A stretch of DNA of 64,000 nt from Heterotrichella gracilis. Its lineage: Eukaryota > Sar > Xanthophyceae > Tribonematales > Xanthonemataceae. Location: positions 1 to 64,000 of the forward strand of contig JAULBX010001558.1 of NCBI GenBank assembly GCA_032358255.1, in the 5' to 3' direction. Both the position numbers and the translations under genes were made by a program. This document shows positions 1 through 11,136 of the stretch, piece after piece. The notes beneath the pieces are model-generated. The model had not been told where the DNA came from. It saw only the letters and a list, made by a program, of their open reading frames with translations, and searched no databases. Each line of letters opens with the position of its first letter. Positions within the stretch are counted from its first letter, which is position 1.

Positions 1-33
1 GTGGGGGGTGGGGGCAGAAATGGAGTGATTAAT

Positions 34-68
34 GGGTGGGGTGGGGTGGGGTGGGGTGGGGTGGGGTG
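34..68. repeat. (GGGGT)n microsatellite
   Basis: Six to seven near-perfect tandem copies of GGGGT lie in what should be the last intron of the aminopeptidase gene. The G-run spacing is compatible with G-quadruplex formation on the plus strand. No exon is recognised in 1-367. Confidence 0.9.
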
Positions 69-367
69 ATGGAGATGGGTGGGGACATGTGGATATAATT
101 TAATGGGTAACCCGCCACTGCATGCCATATGTTCATTTGTGGCATACTCTCAGTGCTCAAGCTACTAAATGGGGTGCAAAATAGGAATCAAATGAGGGGG
201 AGATGTTCTACGTGACCGAGTGGGGGTGCAAAGTGGGGGATAAGCAATCCCCCACATGTCAGATACATGTGTCAGATCATCAAGTTCATAAGTGCATGAT
301 GCTCTTGTGCCACTGCCAGCCCCCCGTTTCCCCCTCTCACCACCTGCCACCCCCCTCCTCCCTTCAG

Positions 368-541
368 ATCGACGCCATCAACCGCCAGGTGGCCTCCCGC
401 ATGGTCAGCTCTTTCACCACCTGGCGCCAGCTGGACACCGAGCGGCAGGCGATGATTCGCGCGCAGCTGCAGCGGATCATGGACACCAACGGGCTGTCGG
501 AGAACGTGTTTGAGATTGTGGAGCGATGCCTGCAGGACTGA
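368..541 (+). CDS. Aminopeptidase N (M1 family), C-terminal exon, 5' part outside window
   Basis: This is the last exon of a zinc aminopeptidase of the M1 family, which removes N-terminal residues from peptides. A pyrimidine-rich acceptor ending CTTCAG stands just before base 368, and the exon reads in phase 0 to a TGA at 539-541. The 57 residues, with blocks such as TTWRQLDTERQAMIRAQL and GLSENVFEIV, match the end of the C-terminal helical domain of bacterial-type PepN, whose proteins usually end in a sequence close to MRAQLERI...GLSENVFEI. The catalytic HEXXH domain lies upstream of the window. A degraded copy of the last 55 bases follows at 638-692, and a TGTAA lies at 896-900. I am confident of the family; organelle targeting cannot be judged from this fragment. 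Confidence 0.82.
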   Translation: MDAINRQVASRMVSSFTTWRQLDTERQAMIRAQLQRIMDTNGLSENVFEIVERCLQD

Positions 542-637
542 GGGGTGGGTGTGCCCTTCAGGGGTGGCCCCTCAAGGAACAGCTGCAGTGTTCACCTTGG
601 GATAGGGAGGCGGCACACACAAAGTGCATGCTATATG

Positions 638-692
638 AACACCAGCGGTCTGTCGGGGAACGCGTTTGAGATTGTGGGGCGACGCCTGCAGG
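638..692 (+). repeat. Exon echo: degraded copy of aminopeptidase exon end
   Basis: This 55-base stretch repeats bases 482-536 of the terminal exon with about seven differences and lies about 100 bases past the stop codon. It is not needed for coding and probably sits in the 3' UTR. Confidence 0.85.
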
Positions 693-895
693 GTTGGGGG
701 AAGGGGAGGGTATAAGCGCCGCCTGGTTGGTGCGCACTATGTGAGGCGTGCTGGTGGCAGTTGTGCCTGGCTGTGCAGTGCTGCCTGAGCGCTGCTGTAC
801 GGTATAATGCAAATGCTTGCATTCTTGTGTATTTTCTCCAACTTATTGCGTTTATGGAATGCAATGTCATTTGTCAACAGGGATATCAGCGACCA

Positions 896-900
896 TGTAA
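896..900 (+). terminator. Putative poly(A) signal TGTAA for the aminopeptidase gene
   Basis: TGTAA is the usual chlorophycean polyadenylation signal. This is the first one noticed downstream of the aminopeptidase stop, about 355 bases past it. Confidence 0.4.
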
Positions 901-1684
901 TTACATTTTCCTCCTCTTGTCTCGGAGGAGGCCTCAGACAGATGCATTTTCCCCTCTTCTTACTACTCAGCACGTCAACTTCAAAAGCTGCAGCGTTTGT
1001 GGGCTGGCATGCAGTCACTGTGCAAGCAATGGCACGTTCAGTGTGCAATTTGTGCACGTCTGGGACATGACTTCACAGGCAATTCTCCATGAAGTGGGAA
1101 CTTGCAAGTTTCCACTTGGCCACCAAGCATGGTTGCCAAGCACTGTTGTAAGGGCAGCAAGAGTTGCATGTGGCATGGGGTGGCAGCCAGGTGAAGAGAA
1201 ATAGGATTTTACTGTTTTACTTAAAACATGGATATATTACCACCGGCCAAAGGTCAGCAAGCTTGGCCGGACCTACAAAGCAGCGAAGTTGAAGTGTTGC
1301 ATATCTACACCTTCCGAGGTAGTCAGACCGTGTGACACTGGTACCTTGATTGCCCCAGTGTCGAACGATTTTTGCATGCATGCATGCTTACGGTTCGTAT
1401 CCCTAGACACGTCTGCACACCTCAGCAGCGCAAGAGGGCACCGAAGCACGCTACGGATACCGCATCGTTGTAAGTTTGAGCGCTGCGTTGCCTATCAAGC
1501 AACAAATTAGAGTACATGTCCGGCTAGCCTGGACAGACGCATATCCCACAGGGCCCCCACTCAGCACGACGTCCTCGAGCTACAGCGCTGCACTGATACC
1601 GCTAAACAGTAGCTGTACATCAGGAAGGGGCGTTTTTACTTCAATTTTCCAAAACGTTTCACGGGTCAATCCGAAAAGTTAGCC
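901..1684. other. Intergenic region, no supported gene
   Basis: Only short overlapping ORFs without recognisable domains are present. A (GCAT)n tract lies near 1374-1387. The region should hold the promoter of the gene starting at 1685, but I see no clear TATA box. Confidence 0.5.
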
Positions 1685-2765
1685 ATGCTGTCAGCCACGC
1701 CTCTCGCCCCTGTTGCTGGACGTTTCCCACAGCTAGTGAGGCCCTCACAGTGTGCTAGGCAACAGTTCTGTACGTCAGGCACGAACAGCGTGTTCAAGAA
1801 ACTTTCATTCCGCCCGCCTGGTTCTATCAAGCATGCCCGCACAACCACAGGTACGCGCCTGGCCAGGGTTTCCTTCGCAACAACGAATACCATCTTATGT
1901 TGTATGGGAACGGTGTGGAAGCCAGGTTTTCGAAGTCATACTGGTGTTACTGCCCCTAGCCCAGGTGGCATTTTGTCCCGCTGTTAACGCTGGTGGCTTG
2001 CATCCCCAAGCGAGTCTGCGTGGCTTGCCACTGTCTGACTTTGCCTTTCCACTATCAGGTGGTGTAACCTTAAGGTCCCGGCGCCTGGTGGTGGCAACAT
2101 GCGCGAACTACTCACCTGTGGGCAGTGTGGCACCCTTGCTCCCCCTTGCTGGAGGCATCATCGCCGTCAGCTTGGTCCCTCTGACAGGGCTCCCTGGCTC
2201 GCAGCAGGTAAAGGCTGTGCTGACCCACAACCCCAGGGTGGACCCGCTCCAGTCTCTCAGGTCATGCAGCTGTAGATATGTCTGAACTGCCGCCTTTGAA
2301 GTATCTCAGGTCTTGGAGTGTACTTTTGAAGCTTCCTGCTGGAAAACGTTTTTTGCTCGATGGTGAACCCACTTGCTACTGTCATAGGTTTTTATCTCAA
2401 GTGGTTTCGTCTTGGCCGCTGCGGTGGGAGCCTTACTAGTTTTCTGGCGGTCTGCACAGCAGCAGGAACGGCTGCACCTGCTACTGCAGATGGAAGGGGA
2501 ACAGCAGGCCCTACAGCATCAGCAGGCAATGGCCACGAGGAAGCAGCAGCACCAGCAGGTGTTTCAACAGCGGGCGGACCAGCATGAGGCTGCGATGTTG
2601 ATGCAGCAGCGGGCGCTGGATCAGCAAGTGCTTTTGCAGGAAAAAGCACAGGAGTTTCAAATGCAGCTCCTGCAGAAACACTGTCAGTGGGATCGTGAGG
2701 AGCAGCTGCGCAGCTTGCAGCAGCAGCAGCAGCAGCAGCAGCAGGCCGATGCAGGGGATCCGTGA
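1685..2765 (+). CDS. Unknown plastid-type membrane protein with Gln-rich coiled coil
   Basis: I do not recognise this gene. Three exons join in phase: 1685-1850, 2059-2207 and 2388-2765, giving about 230 residues. Donors are CAG|GTACGC and CAG|GTAAAG; acceptors are TCAG and ATAG. The first 56 residues are rich in Ser, Arg, Pro and Thr with few acidic residues, as in a chloroplast or mitochondrial transit peptide. Exon 2 holds a hydrophobic stretch (VAPLLPLAGGIIAVSLV). Exon 3 opens with a clear membrane span (GFVLAAAVGALLVFW, about residues 110-126). The rest is a highly charged Gln-rich region likely to form a coiled coil, ending in a CAG-encoded run of nine to ten Gln. A single-pass organelle membrane protein with a scaffold-like tail is an inference. 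An alternative start upstream is possible but would be out of frame with the transit-like segment. Confidence 0.62.
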
Positions 2766-3379
2766 GGGTATGTGGTGCCAGCTTTTGCTCACATGGCACA
2801 GTCATAGAAGTGATGATGTGAAAGGCGTACGTACTATGTACATTGAGTCGCAGGTTCTTGTCCTTTTTATGAGAGGAAGAGGGTAATATGTTCTTTTACC
2901 GTAACGGTATATCGATGTACAGTAATAGTTAAGTAATGGCATGATATCAAAGCAGCAACGAATCGGCCTACCCTTATCCTGAGGGTGCACCATGAGGTAG
3001 GATAATATGATAGCCGCTAGGGTAACCCTAATCAAGGGTTTGTGACAATATTCCTTTTCAACTGACAGTGTACAATGGGTTGAGCACCATGCCACAGTAC
3101 TGTTCGTGTCATGTACAGTTTGTGTCAAAGCTGATACGATGGCATCATATCTCTGTGCAGACTGATTGTTACCTGACCTTGTGCCATTGTAAAGATGTCA
3201 CATGCCATGCCAGTGATTATAATTGGCTAGATTTGAGTCAACTTGCCAGCCCTGGACGTGGTGGCAGTTGCTAATGATAATAGTAGATGATTTATGCCCT
3301 TGAATGTATAAAAATAGTGTTGTTTCCTGTAGATTTGAGGACATGTGCCACATTTCAGTTGTTGCTTAGGAAATTCCGA
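2766..3379. other. 3' flank and intergenic DNA
   Basis: No gene is supported. A TGTAA at 3188-3192 could end the transcript of the gene at 1685-2765. The stretch is AT-richer than the exons. Confidence 0.4.
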
Positions 3380-3419
3380 ATTGCTTTGTGTATGCCAAGA
3401 TTTTCCTAGGGATTTGGCT

Positions 3420-3562
3420 CTGGAATGTTCCACCCTGGTGACCTAGAGAGTTCCCTGGTGATCTGGAGAGTTCCAGTACCATGCTCTAGCGTGTTCCAGT
3501 GGGCCTTCTAGCACGTTCTGCTTGTGAACGTTCTGGATGCCAAGTGACTACTATAAATAGCT
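3420..3562 (+). promoter_or_regulatory. Promoter-like block: TTC/GAA heat-shock-like elements and TATAAATA
   Basis: Between 3420 and 3540 there are repeated GAA/TTC pairs in inverted 5-base spacing, for example GGAATGTTCC and GAACGTTCTGG, resembling heat-shock elements. A TATAAATAG motif follows near 3553. No host gene begins downstream on this strand, so the block may belong to the repeat-like DNA that follows. It could be the promoter of a solo LTR-like fossil; that family assignment is tentative. Confidence 0.4.
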
Positions 3563-3670
3563 GTGTTGCGCCGTTGTTTGGCCCTCTCTCTTGTGTACTG
3601 TGTTTTGTGTAGTGTAGTGTAGCGCTGCCACTGTCTCTGAGTGATAGAGAAGTGCTGCTGGCTGCTCCAT

Positions 3671-3707
3671 TGTTGTAGGCCCTGTTCTCAGAACAGGGCC
3701 TACAACA
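3671..3707. repeat. Perfect 18-bp inverted repeat with 1-base spacer
   Basis: The left arm at 3671-3688 (TGTTGTAGGCCCTGTTCT) is the exact reverse complement of the right arm at 3690-3707, with a single C between them. The arm begins TG and ends CA as retroelement termini do, but no second copy of a long terminal repeat was identified. Confidence 0.9.
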
Positions 3708-3984
3708 CAGTGTGTTGTGGACTGTGGCTGGAGATTGTTTTATGTAAAGAACTGACCCACTAAGTATACCCATGTGTCTTTGTGTCTGCTCATGGCTGGG
3801 TATGCTCTGGGCCCTCCCATAGCCTGCCGTGATTGTGACTAACTCTACCAGCTGTGCACTGTATTCAGCTAGTGCGGCGCGATTTTTTTGTGTGCTGGCA
3901 CGCCCGGTGGGCTGCTACGCAGGGTGGTGCCACAACCAGTAGGGGTGCTGAATTGAATTTCATTAATGTGCCATAGGCTAGAGG

Positions 3985-4025
3985 AGCCTATTCAGTAACT
4001 ACAGTGTTTAGTTACTAAATAGGCT
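3985..4025. repeat. 16-bp inverted repeat, foldback
   Basis: AGCCTATTCAGTAACT at 3985-4000 pairs with 4010-4025 with one mismatch across a loop of nine bases. It lies in the same repeat-like region as the 3671-3707 palindrome. Confidence 0.8.
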
Positions 4026-4369
4026 AGAGCTAGTTTGGCTCTCCGCCTTGTTGGCAGAGAGCCTCGGCGCTGAATGGCAGTGGTCCAATCAGTGCACTGC
4101 TGCAGTGCGCAGCGCATGGGGGCACTGCGTGCTAATGATTAGACGCATGCGTGGCACGTGCCTCATGCTGCGTGCTGGCAGCCAGAATGAAGGTCGCCCA
4201 TGCCATGCAGTGTCACCAAGTCTTGGTGTGTCCAGATGCGCATTATGCTGTAGCTTGCGCCGTTTTGTTAACAAAATGAAACAGGTATACCAACGCATTC
4301 GTTGGTGTGAATGGTTGAACCCACGATAAAATAATAAATTACGTATGACATATAACATTGTTATATGCT

Positions 4370-4374
4370 TTACA
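4370..4374 (-). terminator. Putative poly(A) signal TGTAA for APEX2
   Basis: On the minus strand TGTAA occurs 227 bases past the APEX2 stop codon, a normal 3' UTR length for a green alga. Confidence 0.5.
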
Positions 4375-4600
4375 AGGAAGTGCCACGCAGCCTGAGTCAG
4401 ACGGCGTCCACATGGTAGTGATGGATGGCGCGCAGGTGCAATGTCAAGAATGGAGGTGCCACTGAGCAATGTGAGCAATTAATTGTCTGTTGTTGGGCTG
4501 AAGGCATGCGCAGGCTGCCAAAGCAGCTTTGGTATCCCCCCACTGAAGTCTTCTCACCACTGCCGCTGCCACACCACACCCAAGGCTGCACGCGTTGCCG

Positions 4601-7600
4601 TCACTTGTTCCCCCCCTTGTACTCTCGCTGCGTGGCCCACTTGAAGAAGTCGCAGCGGCCATGCGGCTTGGGGCCATCCGGGCGCGCACAGCACCAAAAG
4701 TCACGGCCTGCACACAGGCGGTGGTCAACAGCTTGTGAGACAGGTGCAGAACATGCATAGTAGTTTCCCAAAAGAGGAAACGTCAGGCCAAGCGACAGGG
4801 TCGGCAACACTATTCTGGTGCAGTGAAGAGTACACAGGAACATGGCAGCCCTCCCATGCATGCGGTTCCTCCACTCTTCCATGAATCTGAGCACATCATA
4901 CGTCCCGCCCAAACCCAGTCACCCCACACCCGTGCGCCTGGTTGCCCACACCCAGCCCCCACCCACCTTGGTTTGGCCCCGCCTTCTTTGTCTTGCGGCT
5001 CACGCACACCTCCCCGTGGCCGGAGCACACAGGGGGCGCCATGCCGCGCTGGATGCGCCGCCACGCCTCAGCCGCACTCACACCGCCGCTGGCACTGGCA
5101 ATCCCACTTGCGCTTGCACTACCACTTGCACTTGCGCTTGCATGTGGATTGTCGCTTGGGTGTGCGCTGATGCCTGCCAAAGGGGCGGTGTTTGGGTCCG
5201 GCAGCGCCCAGGTGGGGGCCCCACTGGTGGGGTGGGAGGTGGACGCGTGAGGTGCATGGCTCTGACCGGGGGTATTGGCGGTGGTAGCATAGGAAGGTGC
5301 AGGGTTGGCCAAGGCGGGTGCGCCACAGGGCGGTGCACTACCCATCTGAGCAGGATTGCTGGCATGGGAGTGGCTGGCGCTGCATGACCCCTGCATATGC
5401 TGTGCATGCGGATGGTGCAACCCAGATGGCTGTGTTGCTCCAGGGGCGGATGCTGGTTGGGTAGCCTCCGGCAGCGTGAAGAAAGTTTTAAGCGTTTTCT
5501 GCTTGGGGACATTGGCACACCCTGGTCCCTGGGATTGTCCTTTTCGCTTTTCTGGTTTGAAGCCTCCACCTGCTGGTCCCTGGGGTCTGCTGCCGCTACT
5601 TTTCTGCAACTGGGGATCCACTTTTTGGGCTGTTGGGGCTGCGCTTACTGATCTTGGGATTGCGGAAGAGGTGGATTGATTGGAGGTGCTGGGGAAGCCG
5701 TTGGAGGTTGTCTGGGATTGGCTCAGTGGCTGGGATGGTCGCTGCGACTGGGTTGATGCTGACAGGAAATCCTTCAAGCTCGTCTGCTTACCTGCAACAG
5801 GGCGGCAGGGAGAATGATAGCAATGTTTGTCTGCTGCAAGGTAGCTGACAAGGAAGGGAATGCTGGGCCATGCCTGGTGAAGACGACGTTGGCTGCGCTT
5901 GCACAGCGTCTCCAAAGTGCACACATATGCAATGAGCACATACAGCCAAGGCATGCCCAGCAGTCCAAAAGGCATATGGATTAGTGCATGGGCAAGCAAC
6001 GAACCCCCATGGAAGTCACATGTTTGTTGCATTAAACCCATCAGCCCCATGCGATGTGCATTCTACAACCCACACAGTTCAGATGACCAACCATAGCTGG
6101 ACAAACCCCACACAAGCCCCTACCTGGGAACAGGTGGCGCATGCTGTTGGGCGGCACCTCCCCACTGCTCTGCAAGGGGGTCGAAAGCTCCAAATCCACA
6201 AACACAGGGGCGTGGTCCGACCCCTGTATCTCGCACCAAATGTCGCACCCCACAAACCTCATTTCAACCCCTTGGCCGCTGCCCTGGCACCCATCTGATC
6301 CATTGGCCTCCCACCAGGCAAGGCTGGCAGACGAGTTGGCACGTGATTGGCTGGGGAGGGATTGCACTGAGGGTCCACGCCTGCCGGCATCGCAGTCCAA
6401 ATTTGGTGGCCCATTTTGCGACCCTGCGTTGCTGACCTGGCATGCTGTGAGTGGCTGTCCTGGCAAGGTTACCGTTCCCCCCCTGCCGCCACCACTACCA
6501 GCATGCTGCGTTCCCTCCTCCCCGTCTGCCCTCCTCCCCTCACCCTCCCAGCATCCCTCAACCCCCTCGTCCAATTGCACCCCTTCCTCCAGGGGTGCGG
6601 CATTTGGGTCAATGACGGGGAGGGCGGTTGAGTCCCAGCCTGCCGCATATATGTGGTCGATGCGCGTGCCGTAGTTGTTGACCCGCGCCCCTGAGGCGGT
6701 GTTCCAGCAGCTGTAGGCGTCGCGCCTGCAGGGTGGGGGGTGGAGGGGTGGAGGGGAGGGGGATGCATGCTGGGGGGTGGGAGGGGTGCAGGGGTGGAGC
6801 CATGTGGGTGATGGGGGGTGAGAAAGGGGAGGGAGCTGTGTGGTGTGGAGGGGGAGACGGGGGGCGTAGCCATGTAGTTGGGATCTAGGGCAAAGCTACA
6901 GGCGTGCTGCCTGGGGTGTGTGGAGGGATGTATGTGGCATGGGTTCTCATGATAGGTACAGGCAAGGAATGCACTTGTCCAGAATAGCAACGGTGCCAAA
7001 GACTTTGCTGCAGGGCTGCATGAAGGCGCCACATTCGTCACACCTGTGGGGGTGGAAGGCGCGGAAGAGGTCGTCCAGCGGGCCCCCTCCCTCCCTGCTC
7101 CATGCGTGCAGCCAGCGCCTGTCGGGCCGCTGGTGGAAGGTGCGATCGGCACGGCCTGAAGTCAAACACACCACACTTAAAACCCTTGCTCATGAGTGTC
7201 AAAACTTACATACCGTACCGGCTCTAAAGGTTCGCGCCCCCTTCCTAGAAACAAACTATAAACATGGTCTTCGTTTTTGCGCCCTCGCATTGGTTATTAA
7301 AATATGTAAATAGTTTCATGCCGACTCATCCAACCACAACAATGAGGCAGACTTTCTAAATGTGTACTCAAGAATGGTCCACAGAAACCCTGCACAGTCT
7401 CCTTTAATTGCGAGCGCACCACACCAGCGACCCTACAGTAGATTGCCATACCTTCGCAGTGGTCTATCCTGTGTGGCGAGATGTTGAGGTCACCCACCAC
7501 CAGAACCCTCCTCCCTGCCGCCAAAAACCCTGACACCCTCAGCTGGATGGCCCTGTAGAACCGCAGCTTGGTCTCCAGCTTGGTGGCCCTGATCTGGGGG

Positions 7601-9179
7601 TCATCTTCGCAGATTGCTTGCCCGTAAATGTTGACCACTATGAATGCCCCGTGGTCGGTCATGAGCACGCGCCCCTCCCTGTCCAGCGCCTGAAGTGTGC
7701 AGTATTTTAGCAGAATACTACATGTGGGAGAGCCAATCAAGTTTCCCGAAATTTACTTACTATAATGAAATTTATTGCCCCATGGTCTGCCGTGAGCACG
7801 CGACTCTCCCGTTTAAAGGGATTATAGTAGAGATGATGGTGTAAGTGGGCACATTGCGCAAGATTCAAATTTTAGTGCATGAGTGCATGGCACAAATGCA
7901 TGCAGCCCACATTGGTCTTCATGCACCCACCTGGGGCAACGCCTACCCCCCTCCTCTCCCCATACACCCACGCACTCACCCACCCACCTGCACCTCCATG
8001 GAGCCACACACACACCACACACCCTCCTCCCAATGTACCCACCCACCCACCACCCACCTGCAGCTCCTCCCTGCTGAACTCCTCATACAGCTCCTGCGCC
8101 CCCTGGTCCACGCGGGTGGCGCTGCCGCTGCGCTGGCCGGGGAAGGGGGTTAGGGTTCCCGAGAAACCCTCCTCGGCTGCAAAGGGAACCGCAATGCCTG
8201 CCCTGCAGAAGGTTGCTGTGCCCGAGTAGCCGGTCTTGGTGCGACAGAATCCGAAAAATGACTCCCTGCGTGTGTGAAAAGTTTTTTTGGTGTCCATGTT
8301 GAGCCCGCAGTACTAACGTGGCTGGCCAGACCTTGGAGAGTAAAACGGTGGTTATAAGTACAGTGCTAGGGCACGTATGGTTGGAACAGCTTGTGCACGG
8401 CTGCTGCAAGCCTGATGTAATGCTGGAATGCAGGTAACCAACGGGTCATGGTGTCTCGCAAGACGTTGATGTGTGCCGTGCGCTGCTGTAGGAATTGGGT
8501 AGGGTTTAAGGTTTAGGGTTTAGGGCGCTGCCACCAGCGTTAGTGGGCAGAGTAGTCTTTGGTGGGCTATGCTGGTGCAGAGCAAGACATCATCTTCCTG
8601 CTTCAATTATGGCCCTAGCTGCACGTTGCGCCTCCCTTTCCGTGAAGCTAGGGTTCTGCCAGGTAGGTGGTAGGGTTTTGTCAGGGTTTGCATCCCACGC
8701 ACCACCCTTGCACCACTGCAAATTCCCGATCCAGCTCTGACCGCGCAACCTTGGTCTCTTGGAAGCATATAATATCTGCAAAGGGGGGGACTAAAGGGTT
8801 GCCGAGCCACCCTGTGTGCACTGGCCCCTTGTGCACTCCTGCCTGCCTAGGGTGCGTCAGGTGGCCAAGGGTGCGCCTAACCCCTGTAGATAGCGGGCTA
8901 GGCGCCTGGCAGCTTCTTTTGCCTGTGAGTATATTGGACCCACTTGTTCAAGGTTGATTCCTTGCCTGAGTTACATGCCAAAGCAACAGACACACTTGTT
9001 CACATAGTCCAGGCACACTGGGTCCACGCAAGCAATGACCCCACACTCATAGAACAGGCGAGGTACTCACCGGCCTCCAGTGCGTCTAAAAGGCCTTTCA
9101 AGCCTCCGAACCTTGGCGAAATGGCTCGGATGCCGTTAATATTCCAGGTGACCACACGCAGCTTCTGTGGTGAAGCCAT
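4601..9179 (-). CDS. APEX2: AP endonuclease 2 with PIP boxes and GRF zinc finger
   Basis: DNA-(apurinic/apyrimidinic site) endonuclease of the exonuclease III family, acting in nuclear base-excision repair and PCNA-linked end processing. Eight exons, all phases closing (756 residues): 9179-9071, 8775-8706, 8265-8058, 7689-7452, 7155-7044, 6725-6124, 5791-4967, 4707-4601. Catalytic-domain motifs in order: WNINGIR, ADIICFQETK, SFFGFCRTKTGYSG, VGDLNISPHRIDH, GTRIDHIYAAG and GSDHAPV. A Gly/Glu-rich insert of about 80 residues separates the last two. The linker begins with QTSLKDFL (about 449-456) and holds a canonical PIP box, QKTLKTFF (about 544-551). The C-terminus is a GRF zinc finger: CSGHGEVC joined through NQGRDFWCCARPDG to GRCDFFKWA. 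The start was chosen because MASPQKLRVVTWNING begins just before the first motif. The linker contains an Ala/Ser minisatellite. It converges with the gene ending at 2765. Confidence 0.93.
7769..7810 (-). repeat. Exon echo of APEX2 exon 4
   Basis: This part of intron 3 repeats the exon 4 stretch at about 7639-7680 with roughly nine differences in 42 bases. It lies about 80 bases from the exon it resembles. Confidence 0.75.
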
Positions 9180-9486
9180 CTGTGTAGCCAATCTGTCAAG
9201 GTCGTGCACATAGGATGTTCCAACAAAGTAACAACCTAGGATTGTAGCGGTATGGGCGTCTACTGTTCCCATGTTATTGGCTGCACAGTCTCTGGGGCAC
9301 AAAACGTTTGCAAAGTCAAACGCATGCATGCATACGAGCCCGGGCATGAGCCCAGAGGCTCCAGTAGAGTGAAGGTGACCCCCCAGGCATGACAAGACTT
9401 GATGCTTACATCATAACCATCGCTGGGTGGCGTTCAGGGCCAAAGTCCGGCCAATAGGTCGCAGCATGCCTAAGCATGGCCAATTT

Positions 9487-9690
9487 GCAACCCGCCCACT
9501 TGGTTGCAACACACCTATCCTATCTGCCCTAGCGTACTTAGACCAGAAGAGAAGGGTGAACAGTAACAAGGTACAACCACACTTTGCAGAGCAACATCTT
9601 GTTTGTTGCTCACTCACGGGCAGGACCAGTGGAGGTGCATCAAGTCAAAAAAAAGGGGACACATGTGCAGATGCATGCATGCAAAAATCA
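9487..9690 (+). repeat. Dispersed repeat, copy 1
   Basis: Two blocks here recur at 11550-11617 and 12387-12560. Shared strings include CGCCCACTTGG, TATCTGCCCTA and GAGGTGCATCAAGTCAAA, followed in both by GGTGCAGATGCATGCATGCA or a close variant. Copy 1 is contiguous and lies upstream of the gene at 9917; copy 2 lies upstream of the allantoate deiminase gene. Confidence 0.75.
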
Positions 9691-9916
9691 CCCAAACATG
9701 TTGCTGCAACACATAATAGGCGGCTAACTAGCTTGTAGGGTTCTAAGCTATAGCTTCTTCTGCTCCTTGACTTCTTATTCTACACACTCAGCCCTGCTCT
9801 ATCGCACATGCAGCCTCCTGGGGGTGGGTAGTAGGGCTTTCTACACTCAACCTCCCCTGGTACACCCCAACTCTTTTCGTGTGTGCTGTGCACCTTTTAC
9901 AGTACCTGACTGCACC

Positions 9917-10431
9917 ATGGAGGCCTCACCTTTCCAGTCTGCCGTTATCGCCGCAACACCAGCACGTCTTAGTTTTAGGTACCACAAGAGAACTGCACCT
10001 TCACTGCATGCAGCGGTTGCCAGAGGTTGTGCCTCCCAGGCGCTGGCATCGAAGCACTCCGTGCAGCTGAACGGCTCAAGCTTTGGCGGGCAGCTCAAGC
10101 TCAGAGCCACCGCCAGGCAGAGCCCTGTGGGTGGCACTGCTCCTGTGACAGTGGTCCAGGTGGGTGTTTTGAGGGTGGTGGCTGCAGGGTGCAGTAGCCC
10201 ACTGGCATGCTTGCACGTCATTCTCGCCACCTTCCTCAACTCTGACTGTGCACCTGCAACTTGCAGGCCAACGCCCGCAGGGTGCCACAGCGCACACAGC
10301 CCCCTGTGCCTCCCTCAAAGCCACAAGGCTTCCGGAACCTGGTCAACAAGGCAGCAAGGCTGGCGAGGCACTTCTGCCTGATGCTGGTTGGCTCGTATGT
10401 CTGTGGTCTGGCATACTGTTTGGTGGTGTAG
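9917..10431 (+). CDS. Unknown small plastid-type membrane protein
   Basis: I do not recognise this gene. Exon 1 (9917-10159) and exon 2 (10267-10431) join in phase 0 through CCAG|GTGGGT and TTGCAG, giving 135 residues. The first 70 or so residues are rich in Ala, Ser and Arg with almost no acidic residues, like a chloroplast transit peptide, and end near KLRATARQSPVG. The C-terminal segment is basic (NLVNKAARLARH) followed by one membrane span (FCLMLVGSYVCGLAYCLVV) at the very end, so it may be tail-anchored. A strong donor (GAAGGTAAGG) near 10464-10473 and another (ACCTGTAAGC) near 10857 suggest that alternative or further exons exist in another frame, so the 3' end is uncertain. The motif SPVGxxAP is shared with the protein of 1685-2765. 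Confidence 0.5.
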
Positions 10432-11136
10432 GTGGTATTCAGTACTTTGTACCCTGTCTGAAGGTAAGGATTTAGACGCAAGTGGGGTCACACCCAGTGT
10501 ACACATGTGGCAGGGTGACAGGGAGCAAGTAGCCTGTGACAGCTTTCTATTGGGTTGTGGCTGGAAAGGAGGTTGTGCTCGTCAACAGCAACACGTTGCC
10601 TTGTAGATTTGCATGTGCTGTAAGAACTGCACAGTTTCATCCCATTCCCAGTGACTGCGTCCTGACTGTGCGTCAGCAACCACCCGTGTACACTGTAATA
10701 GATCCTTTACATGAACCATTTTTTGTCACCATTCTGAACAGGAACCCCGGCCCTGCACCTTTCAAGGATAAGCCAGTCCAAGGGAGACATCAAATGCACT
10801 TCCAGCTCTGCGCCAAGGCAGCGATATGCAGTGACACAGTTGGCAGCGGAAACACCTGTAAGCGGGTTACCTGGTGGTGCAGCGCAGATGCAACACCAAC
10901 CAGCAGCAGCACTGTGACAGTATGCCGCAGCCCGCCTTCCACAACTGTCAAGCACGCACTCAAAGTAGAGCATCAGCACATCCGCGATAGTAACGAGTTT
11001 GGAGTACAATACTAGATCTAGCCTACTGCGTAGCCTGTTTTGTAAATCTGTTTAGCCCACTGTTTTGTATCAAGCGCTGGCACAGTATGTGTAAAAGGTC
11101 CAGTCTTCTATTGCAGTGCGTCAAACGATAGATGTG
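10432..11136. other. 3' flank, possible extra exons
   Basis: Exon-like open stretches at about 10741-10856 end in a good donor, but I could not place them in frame with confidence. TGTAA occurs near 10611 and 11042. Confidence 0.3.

Noticed and set aside
2717-2745. Pathogenic-type or mobile CAG repeat
   Set aside because: It is simply the polyglutamine end of the exon at 2388-2765, in frame with an already Gln-rich coiled coil.
3380-4030. Firm call of an LTR retrotransposon
   Set aside because: Promoter-like motifs and palindromes are present, but no paired terminal repeats, polyprotein or target duplication were seen, so only a tentative fossil label is given.
4896-6050. 384-residue minus-strand ORF taken as a separate gene
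   Set aside because: It is APEX2 exon 7 read through its acceptor and donor into introns; splice phases tie it to the endonuclease.
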